From positions 1 to 64,000 of the forward strand of contig MAAS01000020.1 of NCBI GenBank assembly GCA_002162755.1: 64,000 bases of DNA, read 5' to 3'. Each line of letters opens with the position of its first letter. Positions within the stretch are counted from its first letter, which is position 1. The translations under genes and the position numbers were made by a program. Shown here piece by piece: positions 8,646 to 17,924 of the stretch. Under the pieces are notes generated by a model that was not told the DNA's origin, searched no databases, and saw only the letters and a program-made list of their open reading frames with translations. Origin of the DNA: Gammaproteobacteria bacterium 50_400_T64 (GTDB lineage Bacteria > Pseudomonadota > Gammaproteobacteria > Pseudomonadales > Porticoccaceae).

Positions 8646-9482
8646 ATGACTTGTTTGATGGCAAGCATCGCTCAGCGAGAGCGGCCTCTGGTGATGGCTA
8701 TTCTCAATTTAACGCCCGATTCTTTTTCTGACGGTGGTGATTTATACCGTGGCGATAAGATTGATCTCGACACGGTTTTGTATCGTGCCCAGCATTTAAT
8801 CGATGAGGGTGCTGATCTGCTGGATATCGGTGGCGAATCAACTCGTCCGGGTGCTGATAAGGTGCAGTTGGATACTGAGTTGGCAAGAGTGTTGCCGGTT
8901 CTTGAGGCCCTACAGGGCCGCTTTGATGTGCCCCTGTCCGTCGATACAAGTAGCCCTGAATTGATGGCTGAAGCGGCCAGCAGAGGCGCTGGCATGCTCA
9001 ATGATGTGCGCGGGCTACAGCGCGCTGGGGCTTTAGAGGCGGCGGCAGCGAGCAATCTGCCCGTATGTTTGATGCATAGCTTGGGTGAGCCGCAGGTGAT
9101 GCAGGATAATCCGCAGTACCGGGATGTTGTTGCCGAGGTGGTGGTTTTTTTACGAGAGCGAATAAATGCTTGTGAGCAAGCTGGTATCGTGCGCGCTCGT
9201 TTAGTGCTTGACCCTGGTTTTGGTTTTGGCAAGACTCTCGAGCAGAATTTATCCTTATTCAGAGCGTTGCCAGTTCTGGTTGCTGTGGGCCTGCCAGTGA
9301 TGGTGGGTGTCTCGCGCAAGTCATTAATTGGCGCGATACTGAATAAGCCCGTTGAGCGTCGTGTGTTTGGCAGTGCTGCCCTGGCTGTACTAGCCGCTCA
9401 GGCAGGTGCGGCTATTATTCGTGTTCACGATGTGGCGGCAACGGTTGATAGTTTGAAAATGTTGTACGCGGTACAGTCGTAG
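8646..9482 (+). CDS. folP: Dihydropteroate synthase
   Basis: A 278-residue TIM-barrel enzyme that condenses 4-aminobenzoate with dihydropterin pyrophosphate in folate synthesis; it is the sulfonamide target. Signatures are NLTPDSFSDGG near residue 21, LLDIGGESTRPGA (pterin and Mg binding), VDTSSPELM, LMHSLGEPQVMQ, LDPGFGFGKTLEQN and the phosphate-binding GVSRKS. Start ATG 8646 is tentative; ATG 8658 is also possible and neither has a strong Shine-Dalgarno sequence. It lies between ftsH and glmM, the standard gammaproteobacterial order. Confidence 0.95.
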   Translation: MTCLMASIAQRERPLVMAILNLTPDSFSDGGDLYRGDKIDLDTVLYRAQHLIDEGADLLDIGGESTRPGADKVQLDTELARVLPVLEALQGRFDVPLSVDTSSPELMAEAASRGAGMLNDVRGLQRAGALEAAAASNLPVCLMHSLGEPQVMQDNPQYRDVVAEVVVFLRERINACEQAGIVRARLVLDPGFGFGKTLEQNLSLFRALPVLVAVGLPVMVGVSRKSLIGAILNKPVERRVFGSAALAVLAAQAGAAIIRVHDVAATVDSLKMLYAVQS

Positions 9483-9548
9483 CGGGGAATGGGCGTAGGC
9501 AGTGTTGAGCTCGTTCTATTTCAGTCTGCAAATGGAGATGTAGGTATT

Positions 9549-10892
9549 ATGAAAAAACAGTTTTTTGGCACCGATGGCATTCGTGGTTGTGTTGGCGAGC
9601 ATCCGATTACGGTTGATTTTGTCATGAAGTTAGGCTGGGCTGCGGGCAAGGTGTTTGCCAAGTCGGGAAAGGGACGCAACCTGATCCTCATCGGTAAAGA
9701 TACCCGTGTTTCGGGCTATATGTTTGAGTCGGCACTGGAGGCGGGTATTATTGCTGCCGGTGTCGATGTTGGTTTGCTGGGCCCGATGCCAACCCCGGCC
9801 ATTGCTTATTTAAGCCGTACCTTCCGCGCACAGGCGGGCATTGTGATTAGTGCCTCGCACAATGCCTATCAGGATAACGGCATCAAGTTTTTTGGTAGTG
9901 ATGGCTTTAAATTGCCCGACGATGTTGAACTGGAGATAGAGAGCTACTTACAGCAGGATATCGTCACCTCGGGCTCTAAAGAATTGGGTCGGGCATCGCG
10001 TATTCGCGATGCGGCGGGGCGTTATATCGAGTTCTGCAAAGGCACACTGCCGACGGGTTTTAGTTTCTCTGGACTCAGGGTGGTGGTGGATTGCGCCAAT
10101 GGTGCAACTTATCATGTCGCTCCCGATGTGTTTCGTGAGCTAGGGGCGGAGGTGATAGAAATCGGCACTGAGCCCGACGGGCTAAATATTAATCATCAGT
10201 GTGGTTCGACCAACCCTGAATTGCTACGACAGAAAGTGTTAGAGACGAGAGCTGATATTGGCATCGCCCTTGATGGTGATGGTGACCGGGTGCTGTTTGT
10301 CGATGCTGATGGCGGCATTGTTGATGGTGATGAGCTGCTCTACGTTATTGCAATGTTTCGTCGAGCGAAGGGGCTCCCTTGCTCGGGAGTGGCCGGTACT
10401 TTAATGAGCAATTTCGGCCTGGAGAAAGCCCTGGCTGATTTGAATATTCCCTTTGCTCGCGCAAAAGTGGGTGATCGTTACGTCATTGAAATGATGAAAA
10501 AGAATCGATGGGAATTGGGTGGCGAGAACTCAGGGCATCTTGTCTGTGGTGATATTACCACCACAGGAGACGGTGTTGTTGCAGCCTTGCAGGTGGTACG
10601 GGCCATGGTCGAGGGTGAAAAGCCTCTGGCTGAGTTGTGTGGTGGCTATCACAAGCTGCCCCAAACAATGATCAATGTGGCGATTAAAGGCGCGGTCGAC
10701 CTCGATGAAAATAAGGCTGTTCAGGCAGTGATTACAAGTGCCGAGAAAAAATTGGCAGGCAATGGACGCGTGCTTTTACGTCCCTCGGGTACCGAACCGG
10801 TGATAAGAGTTATGGTTGAAGGTGATGATGCCAGCCTAGTTGGCGAGCTAGTTCAGCAAATTGCCGACACGGTGGCCGAGCAAGTCGGTTAA
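9549..10892 (+). CDS. glmM: Phosphoglucosamine mutase
   Basis: A 447-residue enzyme that converts glucosamine-6-phosphate to glucosamine-1-phosphate for UDP-GlcNAc, feeding peptidoglycan and LPS. It starts [13 protein letters not shown]. The phosphoserine loop is [15 protein letters not shown] with the active serine at about residue 103. The Mg-binding DGDGDR is at 242-247, the sugar-binding GGENSGH follows, and the C-terminal phosphate loop is [15 protein letters not shown]. The frame is open 20 codons upstream, but those residues do not match the family. GGAG at 9534-9537 supports ATG 9549. Confidence 0.96.
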   Translation: MKKQFFGTDGIRGCVGEHPITVDFVMKLGWAAGKVFAKSGKGRNLILIGKDTRVSGYMFESALEAGIIAAGVDVGLLGPMPTPAIAYLSRTFRAQAGIVISASHNAYQDNGIKFFGSDGFKLPDDVELEIESYLQQDIVTSGSKELGRASRIRDAAGRYIEFCKGTLPTGFSFSGLRVVVDCANGATYHVAPDVFRELGAEVIEIGTEPDGLNINHQCGSTNPELLRQKVLETRADIGIALDGDGDRVLFVDADGGIVDGDELLYVIAMFRRAKGLPCSGVAGTLMSNFGLEKALADLNIPFARAKVGDRYVIEMMKKNRWELGGENSGHLVCGDITTTGDGVVAALQVVRAMVEGEKPLAELCGGYHKLPQTMINVAIKGAVDLDENKAVQAVITSAEKKLAGNGRVLLRPSGTEPVIRVMVEGDDASLVGELVQQIADTVAEQVG

Positions 10893-10998
10893 GGGCTTTA
10901 AATACAATGCTTCGAGAGATCTTGTATAAGTGTCGTAACTTGGTTAACATGGCCGCCGTTTTCAGGGGGACACAGTGGATGATCGAGGTGTGCGGAGA

Positions 10999-11745
10999 AT
11001 GATACGTAGGCCTTTGATTGTCGGTAACTGGAAGATGAATGGCTCGCGGTCTAGCTCAATTGAGTTGGTCGGCGATGTTGCCAATAACTTCAGTACAGGT
11101 GGGCACGTTGAGTGCGTGGTTTGTCCGCCCGATGTTTTCCTTGCTGATGTTGCTGCAGTTCTTGTTGGTAGTGATGTTGGTCTCGGTGCGCAGAACGTCA
11201 GCCAGTATGAGAAAGGGGCATACACAGGTGATGTGTCGGCCAGTATGCTTGTTGAGTTTACCTGTGCTTATGTGCTGGTTGGCCACTCCGAGCGTCGTGC
11301 CTGTTTCGGTGAAACATCAAGCCAGGTCGCGGAAAAGTTTGTGGCGGCACAGGGCAAGGGGTTGACCCCCATATTATGTGTGGGTGAAACGTTAGCTGAG
11401 CGGAAGGCTGAAAGAGCCTTTGAGGTTATAGCAGAACAGTTGGATGCAGTGGTCGAAGTGGCAGGTTTGAATGCCCTGAGCTCTGCTGTTGTTGCCTACG
11501 AGCCCGTATGGGCTATCGGTACCGGAGAGGTGGCTAGCCCTGCGCAAGCGCAGGAAATGCTCGCTTTTATTCGGGGTCGGTTAGGTGAAAAAGCTGACGC
11601 GACGCGCTTGCTTTATGGCGGTAGTGTTAGCGCAGAAAACGCAGCTCAGTTATTTGAGCAGCAAGATATTGATGGTGCTTTGGTGGGCGGCGCGTCGCTG
11701 CAGGCAGAGCAATTTATGGCAATTTGTCAAATAGCGGAGACGTAA
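10999..11745 (+). CDS. tpiA: Triosephosphate isomerase
   Basis: A 248-residue TIM-barrel glycolytic enzyme interconverting dihydroxyacetone phosphate and glyceraldehyde-3-phosphate. Catalytic residues are visible: K12 in GNWKMNG, H96 in VGHSERR, E168 in AYEPVWAIGTG, and the phosphate-binding LYGGSV near the end. ATG 10999 gives the family N-terminus (MIRRPLIVGNWK). A GTG at 10975 has a better ribosome binding site (AGGGGG about five bases upstream) and would add eight residues, so the true start is open. The stop codon overlaps the secG start by one base (TAATG), indicating translational coupling. Confidence 0.95.
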   Translation: MIRRPLIVGNWKMNGSRSSSIELVGDVANNFSTGGHVECVVCPPDVFLADVAAVLVGSDVGLGAQNVSQYEKGAYTGDVSASMLVEFTCAYVLVGHSERRACFGETSSQVAEKFVAAQGKGLTPILCVGETLAERKAERAFEVIAEQLDAVVEVAGLNALSSAVVAYEPVWAIGTGEVASPAQAQEMLAFIRGRLGEKADATRLLYGGSVSAENAAQLFEQQDIDGALVGGASLQAEQFMAICQIAET

Positions 11746-12161
11746 TGGAAAAGGCAATACTCGTTGTCCACTTGCTGATAGCTTTTGCCATTATCGGCAT
11801 GATTTTATTACAGCAGGGGAAGGGTGCTGACGCAGGCGCTTCCTTTGGCGCGGGTGCTTCGCAAACATTGTTTGGCAGTGCGGGCACCTGGAACTTCTTT
11901 AGTAAAACCACGGCTATTTTGGCTACCTTGTTTTTTGCGACTAGTTTCGGTTTGGCTGTGATTGCGAAGAATACAGCGGGTATTGATGAGGAAGTGTTAC
12001 CGGCAATTGAGTTGTTAGAAGCTCAGGTTCCCGCTGTTCAGAATGATAGCGGTATCCCTGTTCTTGAAAGTCAGTCTTCGGATGTGAATATTTCCGAATT
12101 GCCAGTGCTGGAAGAATCTTCGGGTGATTTGGTTTTGCCGGAAGTGCCAGTTGTAGAATAG
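11745..12161 (+). CDS. secG: Preprotein translocase subunit SecG
   Basis: A 138-residue inner-membrane subunit of the SecYEG channel. It has two hydrophobic segments (about 4-24 and 50-72) separated by a Gly/Ala-rich loop with the family motif LLQQGKGADAG, then GASQTLFGSAG. The C-terminal tail after residue 80 is long and acidic, ending in repeats of V/L-P-V-L-E type; E. coli SecG is 110 residues, so the tail is longer than usual but of low complexity. The ATG overlaps the tpiA stop. The tRNA-Leu gene follows at 12217, as in E. coli. Confidence 0.95.
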   Translation: MEKAILVVHLLIAFAIIGMILLQQGKGADAGASFGAGASQTLFGSAGTWNFFSKTTAILATLFFATSFGLAVIAKNTAGIDEEVLPAIELLEAQVPAVQNDSGIPVLESQSSDVNISELPVLEESSGDLVLPEVPVVE

Positions 12162-12216
12162 TCGTTTCCTCGATGGCTGTTTTGTTAGTTGGTTGACATT
12201 TTATTGGAAAGTTTTT

Positions 12217-12301
12217 GCCCAAGTGGTGGAATTGGTAGACACGCTATCTTGAGGGGGTAGTGGCGTAAGCCGTGCCGGTTCAAGTCCGGCCTTGGGCACC
12301 A
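12217..12301 (+). tRNA. tRNA-Leu(GAG)
   Basis: An 85-nt class II tRNA with encoded CCA. The acceptor stem pairs GCCCAAG with CTTGGGC. The anticodon stem CTATC/GGTAG encloses the loop TTGAGGG, giving anticodon GAG. A long variable arm (TGGCGTAAGCCG) precedes the T arm GCCGGTTCAAGTCCGGC. It lies between secG and the initiator tRNA, matching leuU in E. coli. No promoter with a -10 box is visible directly upstream, so it is probably read from the secG transcript. Confidence 0.97.
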
Positions 12302-12379
12302 TTTTAAGCTTTCGGTGCAGATTGGTGTGTTGAAAGTTTTTGTTTTAAGTCTAATGTTTGTTTGTAGTGTGAAAAAGCC

Positions 12380-12408
12380 TTGACGCTTATATGCTAGGGC
12401 TATATAAT
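12380..12408 (+). promoter_or_regulatory. Strong sigma70-type promoter for initiator tRNA-rimP-nusA-infB operon
   Basis: TTGACG at 12380-12385 and a perfect TATAAT at 12403-12408 are separated by exactly 17 bp. Transcription would start near 12415, about 85 bases before the initiator tRNA. This matches the strong promoter upstream of metY-rimP-nusA in E. coli. It is the best promoter match I noticed in the window. Confidence 0.88.
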
Positions 12409-12499
12409 TCGCGGCCCCTGAAATGGACGATTTTACCAGGATCGAAAGTTGGGGCATCGAAAAGGACTAGAAGTGTTAGTCTGATGTAAAAGTTTTTGT

Positions 12500-12576
<77 letters not shown>

Positions 12577-12609
12577 AATTCTACGCCCTTCGCGGCGTAG
12601 CGCGTGAAG

Positions 12610-12631
12610 CCCCTGTTTACAGGGGTTTTTT
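12610..12631 (+). terminator. Terminator/attenuator between initiator tRNA and rimP
   Basis: Hairpin CCCCTGT/ACAGGGG followed by six T. A second stem-loop, CTACGCC/GGCGTAG at 12581-12600, sits between the tRNA 3' end and this hairpin and may help tRNA processing. In E. coli the metY-nusA leader also has terminators that limit operon expression; a similar role is inferred. Confidence 0.82.
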
Positions 12632-12702
12632 GTTATTGGCGCTGCCGAAAACCACGCAGGGTCGTTGAGTTTCTTGAGCAGGTTATTACAGAAGGTAGGC
12701 AA

Positions 12703-13158
12703 ATGGCCCTGGGGCAAGAGGCTTTACAGGCACTGATCGAACCTGTGGTACAGGCATTGGAATGCGAGCTTTGGGGTATTGAATATTTCAGAGCTGGTCA
12801 GCGCAGTGTTCTTCGCGTCTATGTTGATAAAGCTGGTGGTGTTGATATCGAAGACTGTCAGCGTATTAGTCGCCAGCTTGGCAGCGTGTTCGACGTCGAA
12901 GACCCGATAGGTGATGAATATACCCTTGAGGTATCTTCTCCCGGTCTCGCCCGTCCTCTGTACACGTTTGCCCAGTATGAAAAATTAGCGGGTGAGCATG
13001 TTGATTTGCAGTTGCGTTTTCCCTTTGAGGGGCAGCGTAAATTTAAAGGCTTATTAAAAGGTGTGGAAGCTGAGGATGTCGTTCTTGTGGTGGGCGAGCA
13101 AGAATACTTGTTTCCGTTTGATAGTATCGAGAAAGCGAAGGTTGTGCCCCAATTCTAA
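12703..13158 (+). CDS. rimP: Ribosome maturation factor RimP
   Basis: A 151-residue cytoplasmic 30S assembly factor (E. coli 150). The N-terminal alpha/beta domain carries LWGIEYFRAGQRSVLRVYVD, then the family signature DIEDCQRISRQLG and LEVSSPGLARPL. The C-terminal SH3-like domain covers about residues 90-150. The open frame extends 33 codons upstream through the terminator region, but ATG 12703 has AGGTAGG just upstream and matches the family N-terminus. First protein gene of the rimP-nusA-infB operon. Confidence 0.95.
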   Translation: MALGQEALQALIEPVVQALECELWGIEYFRAGQRSVLRVYVDKAGGVDIEDCQRISRQLGSVFDVEDPIGDEYTLEVSSPGLARPLYTFAQYEKLAGEHVDLQLRFPFEGQRKFKGLLKGVEAEDVVLVVGEQEYLFPFDSIEKAKVVPQF

Positions 13159-13181
13159 AGCGGGGTGGGAGAGGCTTACAG

Positions 13182-14675
13182 ATGAACAAAGAAATATTTC
13201 TAGTCGCTGAAGCAGTATCAAATGAAAAGGGCGTGCCGAAGGAAGTTATCTTCGAGGCGATGGAAGAAGCCCTCGCGATGGCAACCAAAAAACGTTACGA
13301 CGAAGAGTCCCATATTCGCGTCGTAATCGATCGTGAAACGGGCGATTACGAAACATTTCGCTGGTGGGGCGTGGTTGATGACGAAACATTGGCCGAACTC
13401 GGCACTCAGTTCACCCTGGAAGAAGCTCACGAAAAAGATACCAGCCTTATCTCTGGTGATACCTTCGAAGAACAGGTTGAAAATGTAAAATTTGGCCGCA
13501 TTGCAGCGCAGGCAGCTAAGCAGGTAATCGTGCAGAAAGTACGCGATGCCGAACGCGAGTTAGTTGCAGCGCGCTATGAAGGCCGGGTTGGTGAGCTGGT
13601 TAGCGGCACCGTTAAAAAAGTGACTCGCGAGCACATAATTGTTGATTTAGGTAACAATGCTGAAGCGCTCCTCTCCCGCGAAGAATTAGTGGGTCGCGAA
13701 GTGTTCCGTATCAATGATCGTGTTCGCGCTATCTTGTTTGCCATTCGCTCAGAAGGCCGCGGCCCTCAGTTACTCCTCAGTCGCTCCTGTACTGAGATGC
13801 TAATTAAGCTCTTTCAAATTGAAGTGCCAGAAATTTCCGAGCAGGTCATCGAAATTCGTGCGGCCTCTCGCGACACTAATGGTGCAAGAGCCAAGATAGC
13901 CGTTAAAACTAACGATGGTCGCATGGATCCCATTGGGGCTTGCGTCGGTATGCGTGGTGCGCGCGTGCAGGCAGTTTCTAATGAACTTGGTGGTGAGCGC
14001 GTCGATATCGTTCTCTGGGACGATAACCCCGCGCAGCTAGTCATCAATGCTATGGCGCCGGCCGAAGTTGAATCGATCATCGTCTACGAAGAAACAAATA
14101 CCATGGACGTTGCTGTGGCCGGAGAAAATCTGGCGCAGGCGATTGGCCGAGGTGGTCAGAACGTGCGGCTTGCCTCCGAGCTGACCGGCTGGGATATCAA
14201 CGTGATGACTACCGAAGAGATTGAAGCCAAGCAGTACGATGAGGCAGGTGGTTTTATTGAAAACTTTATGGCGAAGTTGGATGTTGAAGAAGACGTTGCC
14301 GCCATCTTAGTGGAAGAAGGCTTTACTTCTGTTGAAGAAGTGGCTTATGTCCCCCTTGAAGAACTACTATCGATAGAGGGTTTCGATGAAGAGATAGCGG
14401 AAGAATTACGAACCCGAGCCAAAGATGCGTTGTTGACTAGCGCCCTGGTTCACGAAGAAGAGCTGTCTACAGCGGCACCGGCAGAAGATTTACTGTCGAT
14501 GGAAGGGATGGATCAAACCTTGGCTTGCACTCTTGCATCCAATGGCATTATCACTATGGAAGATTTAGCAGAACAAGCAGTTGATGAGCTGCTGGACCTG
14601 GGTGTTGATGCCGAGCGAGCTGCTGAATTGATTATGACGGCCCGAGCGCCGTGGTTTGAGGAAGATGCCGGTTGA
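13182..14675 (+). CDS. nusA: Transcription termination/antitermination factor NusA
   Basis: A 497-residue RNA polymerase-associated factor controlling pausing, termination and antitermination. Domains in order: N-terminal polymerase-binding domain (1-125), S1 domain (about 135-200, VGELVSGTVKKV), KH1 (DPIGACVGMRGARVQAV), KH2 (AIGRGGQNVRLASELTGW), then two acidic helix-hairpin-helix repeats (about 365-420 and 440-490) as in other gammaproteobacteria. Its length matches E. coli (495). GGGAG lies upstream of ATG 13182. It sits 23 bp after rimP and 45 bp before infB, and operons of this type are autoregulated by NusA. Confidence 0.96.
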   Translation: MNKEIFLVAEAVSNEKGVPKEVIFEAMEEALAMATKKRYDEESHIRVVIDRETGDYETFRWWGVVDDETLAELGTQFTLEEAHEKDTSLISGDTFEEQVENVKFGRIAAQAAKQVIVQKVRDAERELVAARYEGRVGELVSGTVKKVTREHIIVDLGNNAEALLSREELVGREVFRINDRVRAILFAIRSEGRGPQLLLSRSCTEMLIKLFQIEVPEISEQVIEIRAASRDTNGARAKIAVKTNDGRMDPIGACVGMRGARVQAVSNELGGERVDIVLWDDNPAQLVINAMAPAEVESIIVYEETNTMDVAVAGENLAQAIGRGGQNVRLASELTGWDINVMTTEEIEAKQYDEAGGFIENFMAKLDVEEDVAAILVEEGFTSVEEVAYVPLEELLSIEGFDEEIAEELRTRAKDALLTSALVHEEELSTAAPAEDLLSMEGMDQTLACTLASNGIITMEDLAEQAVDELLDLGVDAERAAELIMTARAPWFEEDAG

Positions 14676-14720
14676 TTATAATTCTGGCAACGGGTCAAGA
14701 CAAAATACTGAGGAAGAGCA

Positions 14721-17483
14721 ATGGCTGAAGTTACTGTAAGTGAACTCGCCGGTGTAGTAGGTGCGTCAGTTGAGCGTTTGTTGACACAGATGAAAGAAGC
14801 GGGACTGCCGCAGACATCAGCTGATGCTGTGGTTTCGGACGAAGAAAAGCAGACTTTGCTGGTATATTTGAAAGGCTTGCACGGTGAACAGGGCAGTGCC
14901 CCGAAGAAAATCACCTTGCGCCGAAAAAGTATTGGCACCTTGAAAGCTGGCGCTGGTCGTAAGTCAGTTAATGTTGAAGTGCGGAAGAAACGCACTTACA
15001 TTAAAAAAGAAACTGAAGAAGTTGCTCCTACTGAAGAGGTTGCTCCTGAGATAGAAGCCGAGACGGTCGTTCCTGCTGAGATAGAAGCCGAGACGGTCGT
15101 TCCTGCTGAGATTGAGCCAGAAGTGATTGAGACAGTTGAGACGCCTGTTCTGGAATCTACTAAAGAGGTAGAGCCTGCAGAAGTTGTTGCAGAGCCAGAA
15201 GTGATTGAAACTGTTGAGCCACAGCCCGTTGTTGAAGTGCCTGAGGTGATAAAGGAGGCCACTGCAGAGCCTAAAGTGGTGGTGCCAGCTAAACCCCTAC
15301 ACACACCCTCACGTTTAGTCGATGATGTAGAGGCGCAGCGTATTGCTTCTATTCTGGCGCGTAAAGAACGTGAAAAAATTGCCAAGCAAGAACTTGAACA
15401 GCGCAAGCTTGAAAAAGCGCAGGAAGAAGAGGCGGCAAAAGCACGCCAGGACGCAGAGCGTACAGCTAAAGCCAAGCCTAAGACCGGAGAAAAAGAGAAT
15501 CCTCTGGCTCGTTTGGGTCGCGTGCGTGAAAAGCCAGCGGCTGAAGAAGAGCAAAAAACCCGGCGCAAAAAGGGCGCTAAAGGTTCGCGCAAGCAGCGCC
15601 CTGAAGACCTCATTAAAGAAGCCGGTCTTGATCGAGCGGAAAGTCGCAAGAAAGGTCCGCTGCGTTCGGGTGGCCCCGTTGTTAAAGTTAAGAATGTTCA
15701 TACTTTCCAGAAGCCGACGGAGAAAATTTTCCACGAAGTAGAAATTGGCGAGACTATTGTTGTCTCCGAGCTGGCCTCTAAAATGGCTCTCAAAGCCAAC
15801 GTCGTTATCAAAGCCTTGATGAAGATGGGCACCATGGCCACCATCAATGACAGTATCGATCACGATACAGCGGCCCTGATTACGGAAGAGCTGGGACACA
15901 AGCCTGTCGTGATGTCTGACGGTGTCGAAGATGAGTTGCGGGCAATGATGCAGGCTGTTGAGGCCTCTGATGAAGAAGCCCGAGCGCCGGTAGTGACAGT
16001 GATGGGCCATGTCGATCACGGTAAAACATCACTACTCGATTATATCCGTGAGTCCCGCGTTGCCTCTGGCGAAGCGGGTGGTATCACCCAGCACATTGGT
16101 GCTTATCACGTTGATACCCCTCACGGCATGGTGACCTTTCTCGACACCCCAGGTCACGCAGCGTTTACCGCAATGCGTGCCCGCGGTGCGAAATCGACCG
16201 ATGTAGTGATTTTGATCGTCGCAGCGGATGACGGCGTAATGCCGCAAACCGAAGAAGCGATACTGCACGCTAAAGCGGCGGGTGTCCCCATCATCGTCGC
16301 GATTAATAAAATGGATAAAGAAGGTGCTGACCCTGAGCGCGTGACTAGCGAATTGGCGGCCAAAGATGTTATTCCCGAAGAGTGGGGTGGCGATACTCAG
16401 TTTGTTAAAGTTTCTGCTCACACTGGTGAAGGCATTGAAACCTTATTGGAAGCGATTTTGCTGCAGGCTGAACTCCTTGAGTTGAGTGCGCCAACTGACG
16501 GTGTTGCTCAGGGTGTAATTGTTGAAGCACGTGTTGAAAAAGGTCGTGGTGTAGTTGCGACAGCCCTGGTTCAGGCAGGCACCTTACGCAAGGGTGACTA
16601 CTTATTGGCCGGTGGCAGTGTAGGTAAGATTCGCGCCATGAGCGACGAAGCAGGTAAAATGATTCTTGAGGCGGGCCCCTCGATTCCAGTCGAAATTTTA
16701 GGCCTCGATTCTCCGCCCGATGCGGGTGATGACTTTACCGTGGTTAGCGATGAGCGCAAGGCAAAAGAAATCGCCCAGGCGCGGCAGCAAAAAGAACGTG
16801 ATGACCGCGTCGCTCGTCAAAAAGCCAACAAACTTGAAAATATGTTTGCTGGTTTTGAGGGCACAGAAAAGAAAATCCTTCCCGTACTGGTTAAGGCCGA
16901 TGTACGTGGCTCACTCGAAGCCATCCTCGCTTCGCTAGGCGATATCGGCAACGATGAAGTTGGCGTTAATGTGATCAGCTCTGGTATCGGTGGTTTGACC
17001 GAGTCCGATATCAACCTGGCAACAACATCTGGGGCAGTGGTGATGGGCTTTAATGTCCGGGCCGAAACCTCTGGGCGTCGACTCGCTGAAAAAGAAGGCA
17101 TAGAGATTCGCTACTACAGCGTTATCTATAACCTGCTTGATGATATTAAGGATGCCTTGTCGGGCATGCTTGATCCTGAAATTCGCGAAGAAATTGTCGG
17201 TATTGCCGAAGTAAAAGAAGTCTTCAGTTCGCCGAAGTTTGGCCAAATTGCTGGCTCCATCGTCACCGAAGGTACGGTTTATCGTAATAAGCCTATTCGT
17301 GTGCTGCGTGAGAATGTGGTTATTTACGAAGGTGAGCTCGAATCTCTACGTCGCTTTAAAGACGATGTTAATGAAGTGCGCAGCGGTACGGAATGCGGCA
17401 TTGGCGTTAAAGATTACACGGACGTTAAGCCGGGCGATCAGATCGAAGTCTTCGATGTGAAGGAAATTGAGCGCAGTCTTTAA
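14721..17483 (+). CDS. infB: Translation initiation factor IF-2
   Basis: A 920-residue GTPase that brings initiator tRNA to the 30S subunit. It has an N-terminal IF2 domain (1-50), a long charged Glu/Val/Lys-rich linker (about 90-320) with a 10-residue tandem repeat, a second IF2N domain (about 345-400), then the G domain with G1 GHVDHGKT at 429-436, DTPGH and NKMD, followed by domains II, III and the C-terminal fMet-tRNA-binding domain. The ATG at 14721 follows GAGGAAGAG. An internal start for a shorter isoform, known in E. coli, is possible but not evident. Confidence 0.96.
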   Translation: MAEVTVSELAGVVGASVERLLTQMKEAGLPQTSADAVVSDEEKQTLLVYLKGLHGEQGSAPKKITLRRKSIGTLKAGAGRKSVNVEVRKKRTYIKKETEEVAPTEEVAPEIEAETVVPAEIEAETVVPAEIEPEVIETVETPVLESTKEVEPAEVVAEPEVIETVEPQPVVEVPEVIKEATAEPKVVVPAKPLHTPSRLVDDVEAQRIASILARKEREKIAKQELEQRKLEKAQEEEAAKARQDAERTAKAKPKTGEKENPLARLGRVREKPAAEEEQKTRRKKGAKGSRKQRPEDLIKEAGLDRAESRKKGPLRSGGPVVKVKNVHTFQKPTEKIFHEVEIGETIVVSELASKMALKANVVIKALMKMGTMATINDSIDHDTAALITEELGHKPVVMSDGVEDELRAMMQAVEASDEEARAPVVTVMGHVDHGKTSLLDYIRESRVASGEAGGITQHIGAYHVDTPHGMVTFLDTPGHAAFTAMRARGAKSTDVVILIVAADDGVMPQTEEAILHAKAAGVPIIVAINKMDKEGADPERVTSELAAKDVIPEEWGGDTQFVKVSAHTGEGIETLLEAILLQAELLELSAPTDGVAQGVIVEARVEKGRGVVATALVQAGTLRKGDYLLAGGSVGKIRAMSDEAGKMILEAGPSIPVEILGLDSPPDAGDDFTVVSDERKAKEIAQARQQKERDDRVARQKANKLENMFAGFEGTEKKILPVLVKADVRGSLEAILASLGDIGNDEVGVNVISSGIGGLTESDINLATTSGAVVMGFNVRAETSGRRLAEKEGIEIRYYSVIYNLLDDIKDALSGMLDPEIREEIVGIAEVKEVFSSPKFGQIAGSIVTEGTVYRNKPIRVLRENVVIYEGELESLRRFKDDVNEVRSGTECGIGVKDYTDVKPGDQIEVFDVKEIERSL
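15047..15106 (+). repeat. Perfect 30-bp tandem duplication inside infB
   Basis: Two identical 30-bp units, 15047-15076 and 15077-15106, followed by a partial third start. They keep the frame and encode [10 protein letters not shown] twice. Perfect identity points to recent slippage or unequal exchange in the IF-2 linker, a region tolerant of length change. Confidence 0.9.
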
Positions 17484-17534
17484 TTGCTGACCCCGTTAAT
17501 TAATAGTCCTGTTAACACAAGAGGCCGCTAAGTA

Positions 17535-17924
17535 GTGCCGAGAGAATTTACCCGTGCGGAGCGCGTTGCCGATGCCCTGCAGCGCGAATTAGCCGTCTTG
17601 ATCCGCGAAGAGATGGGCGACCCCCGTGTCAATTTTGTCAATATTACGGGTGTCGATGTTAGTCGAGATCTGGCGGCGGCAAAGGTTCACGTTAACTATG
17701 TTGACGAGCGCGAAGCCAAAGAACGTAATGCCGGTGTTAAGGTGCTTAATGGCGCCTCTGGTTTTTTACGTACTAAGGTGGCCAAGCGTATGCAGTTGCG
17801 GATTGTCCCCAGTTTGAAATTTATCTACGACGACACTGGCCGGCGTGGTCAGGAATTGTCAGCCCTGATTGATTCCGCATTGGCTGCCGACAAGCACAAC
17901 GCCAAGCCGTCGGAGAACGATTAG
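17535..17924 (+). CDS. rbfA: 30S ribosome-binding factor RbfA
   Basis: A 129-residue KH-fold protein for 16S rRNA 5'-end maturation and cold adaptation. It begins MPREFTRAERVADALQRELA and has the family segments DPRVNFVNITGVDVSRDL, AKVHVNYVD and LRIVPSLKFIYDDTGRRGQEL. It starts with GTG at 17535, with AAGAGG about ten bases upstream. Its stop overlaps the truB start by one base (TAGTG). Members of this family lie between infB and truB in most proteobacteria. Confidence 0.95.
   Translation: MPREFTRAERVADALQRELAVLIREEMGDPRVNFVNITGVDVSRDLAAAKVHVNYVDEREAKERNAGVKVLNGASGFLRTKVAKRMQLRIVPSLKFIYDDTGRRGQELSALIDSALAADKHNAKPSEND

Noticed and set aside
12193-12198. A perfect TTGACA just before tRNA-Leu
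   Set aside because: No -10 box occurs at 15-19 bp; that position already lies at the tRNA 5' end, so I do not call a promoter.
14996-16019. Two long minus-strand frames (217 and 234 codons)
   Set aside because: Both are antisense to the infB linker. They arise from its biased Glu/Lys codons and have Ser/Arg- or Phe-rich compositions without motifs.
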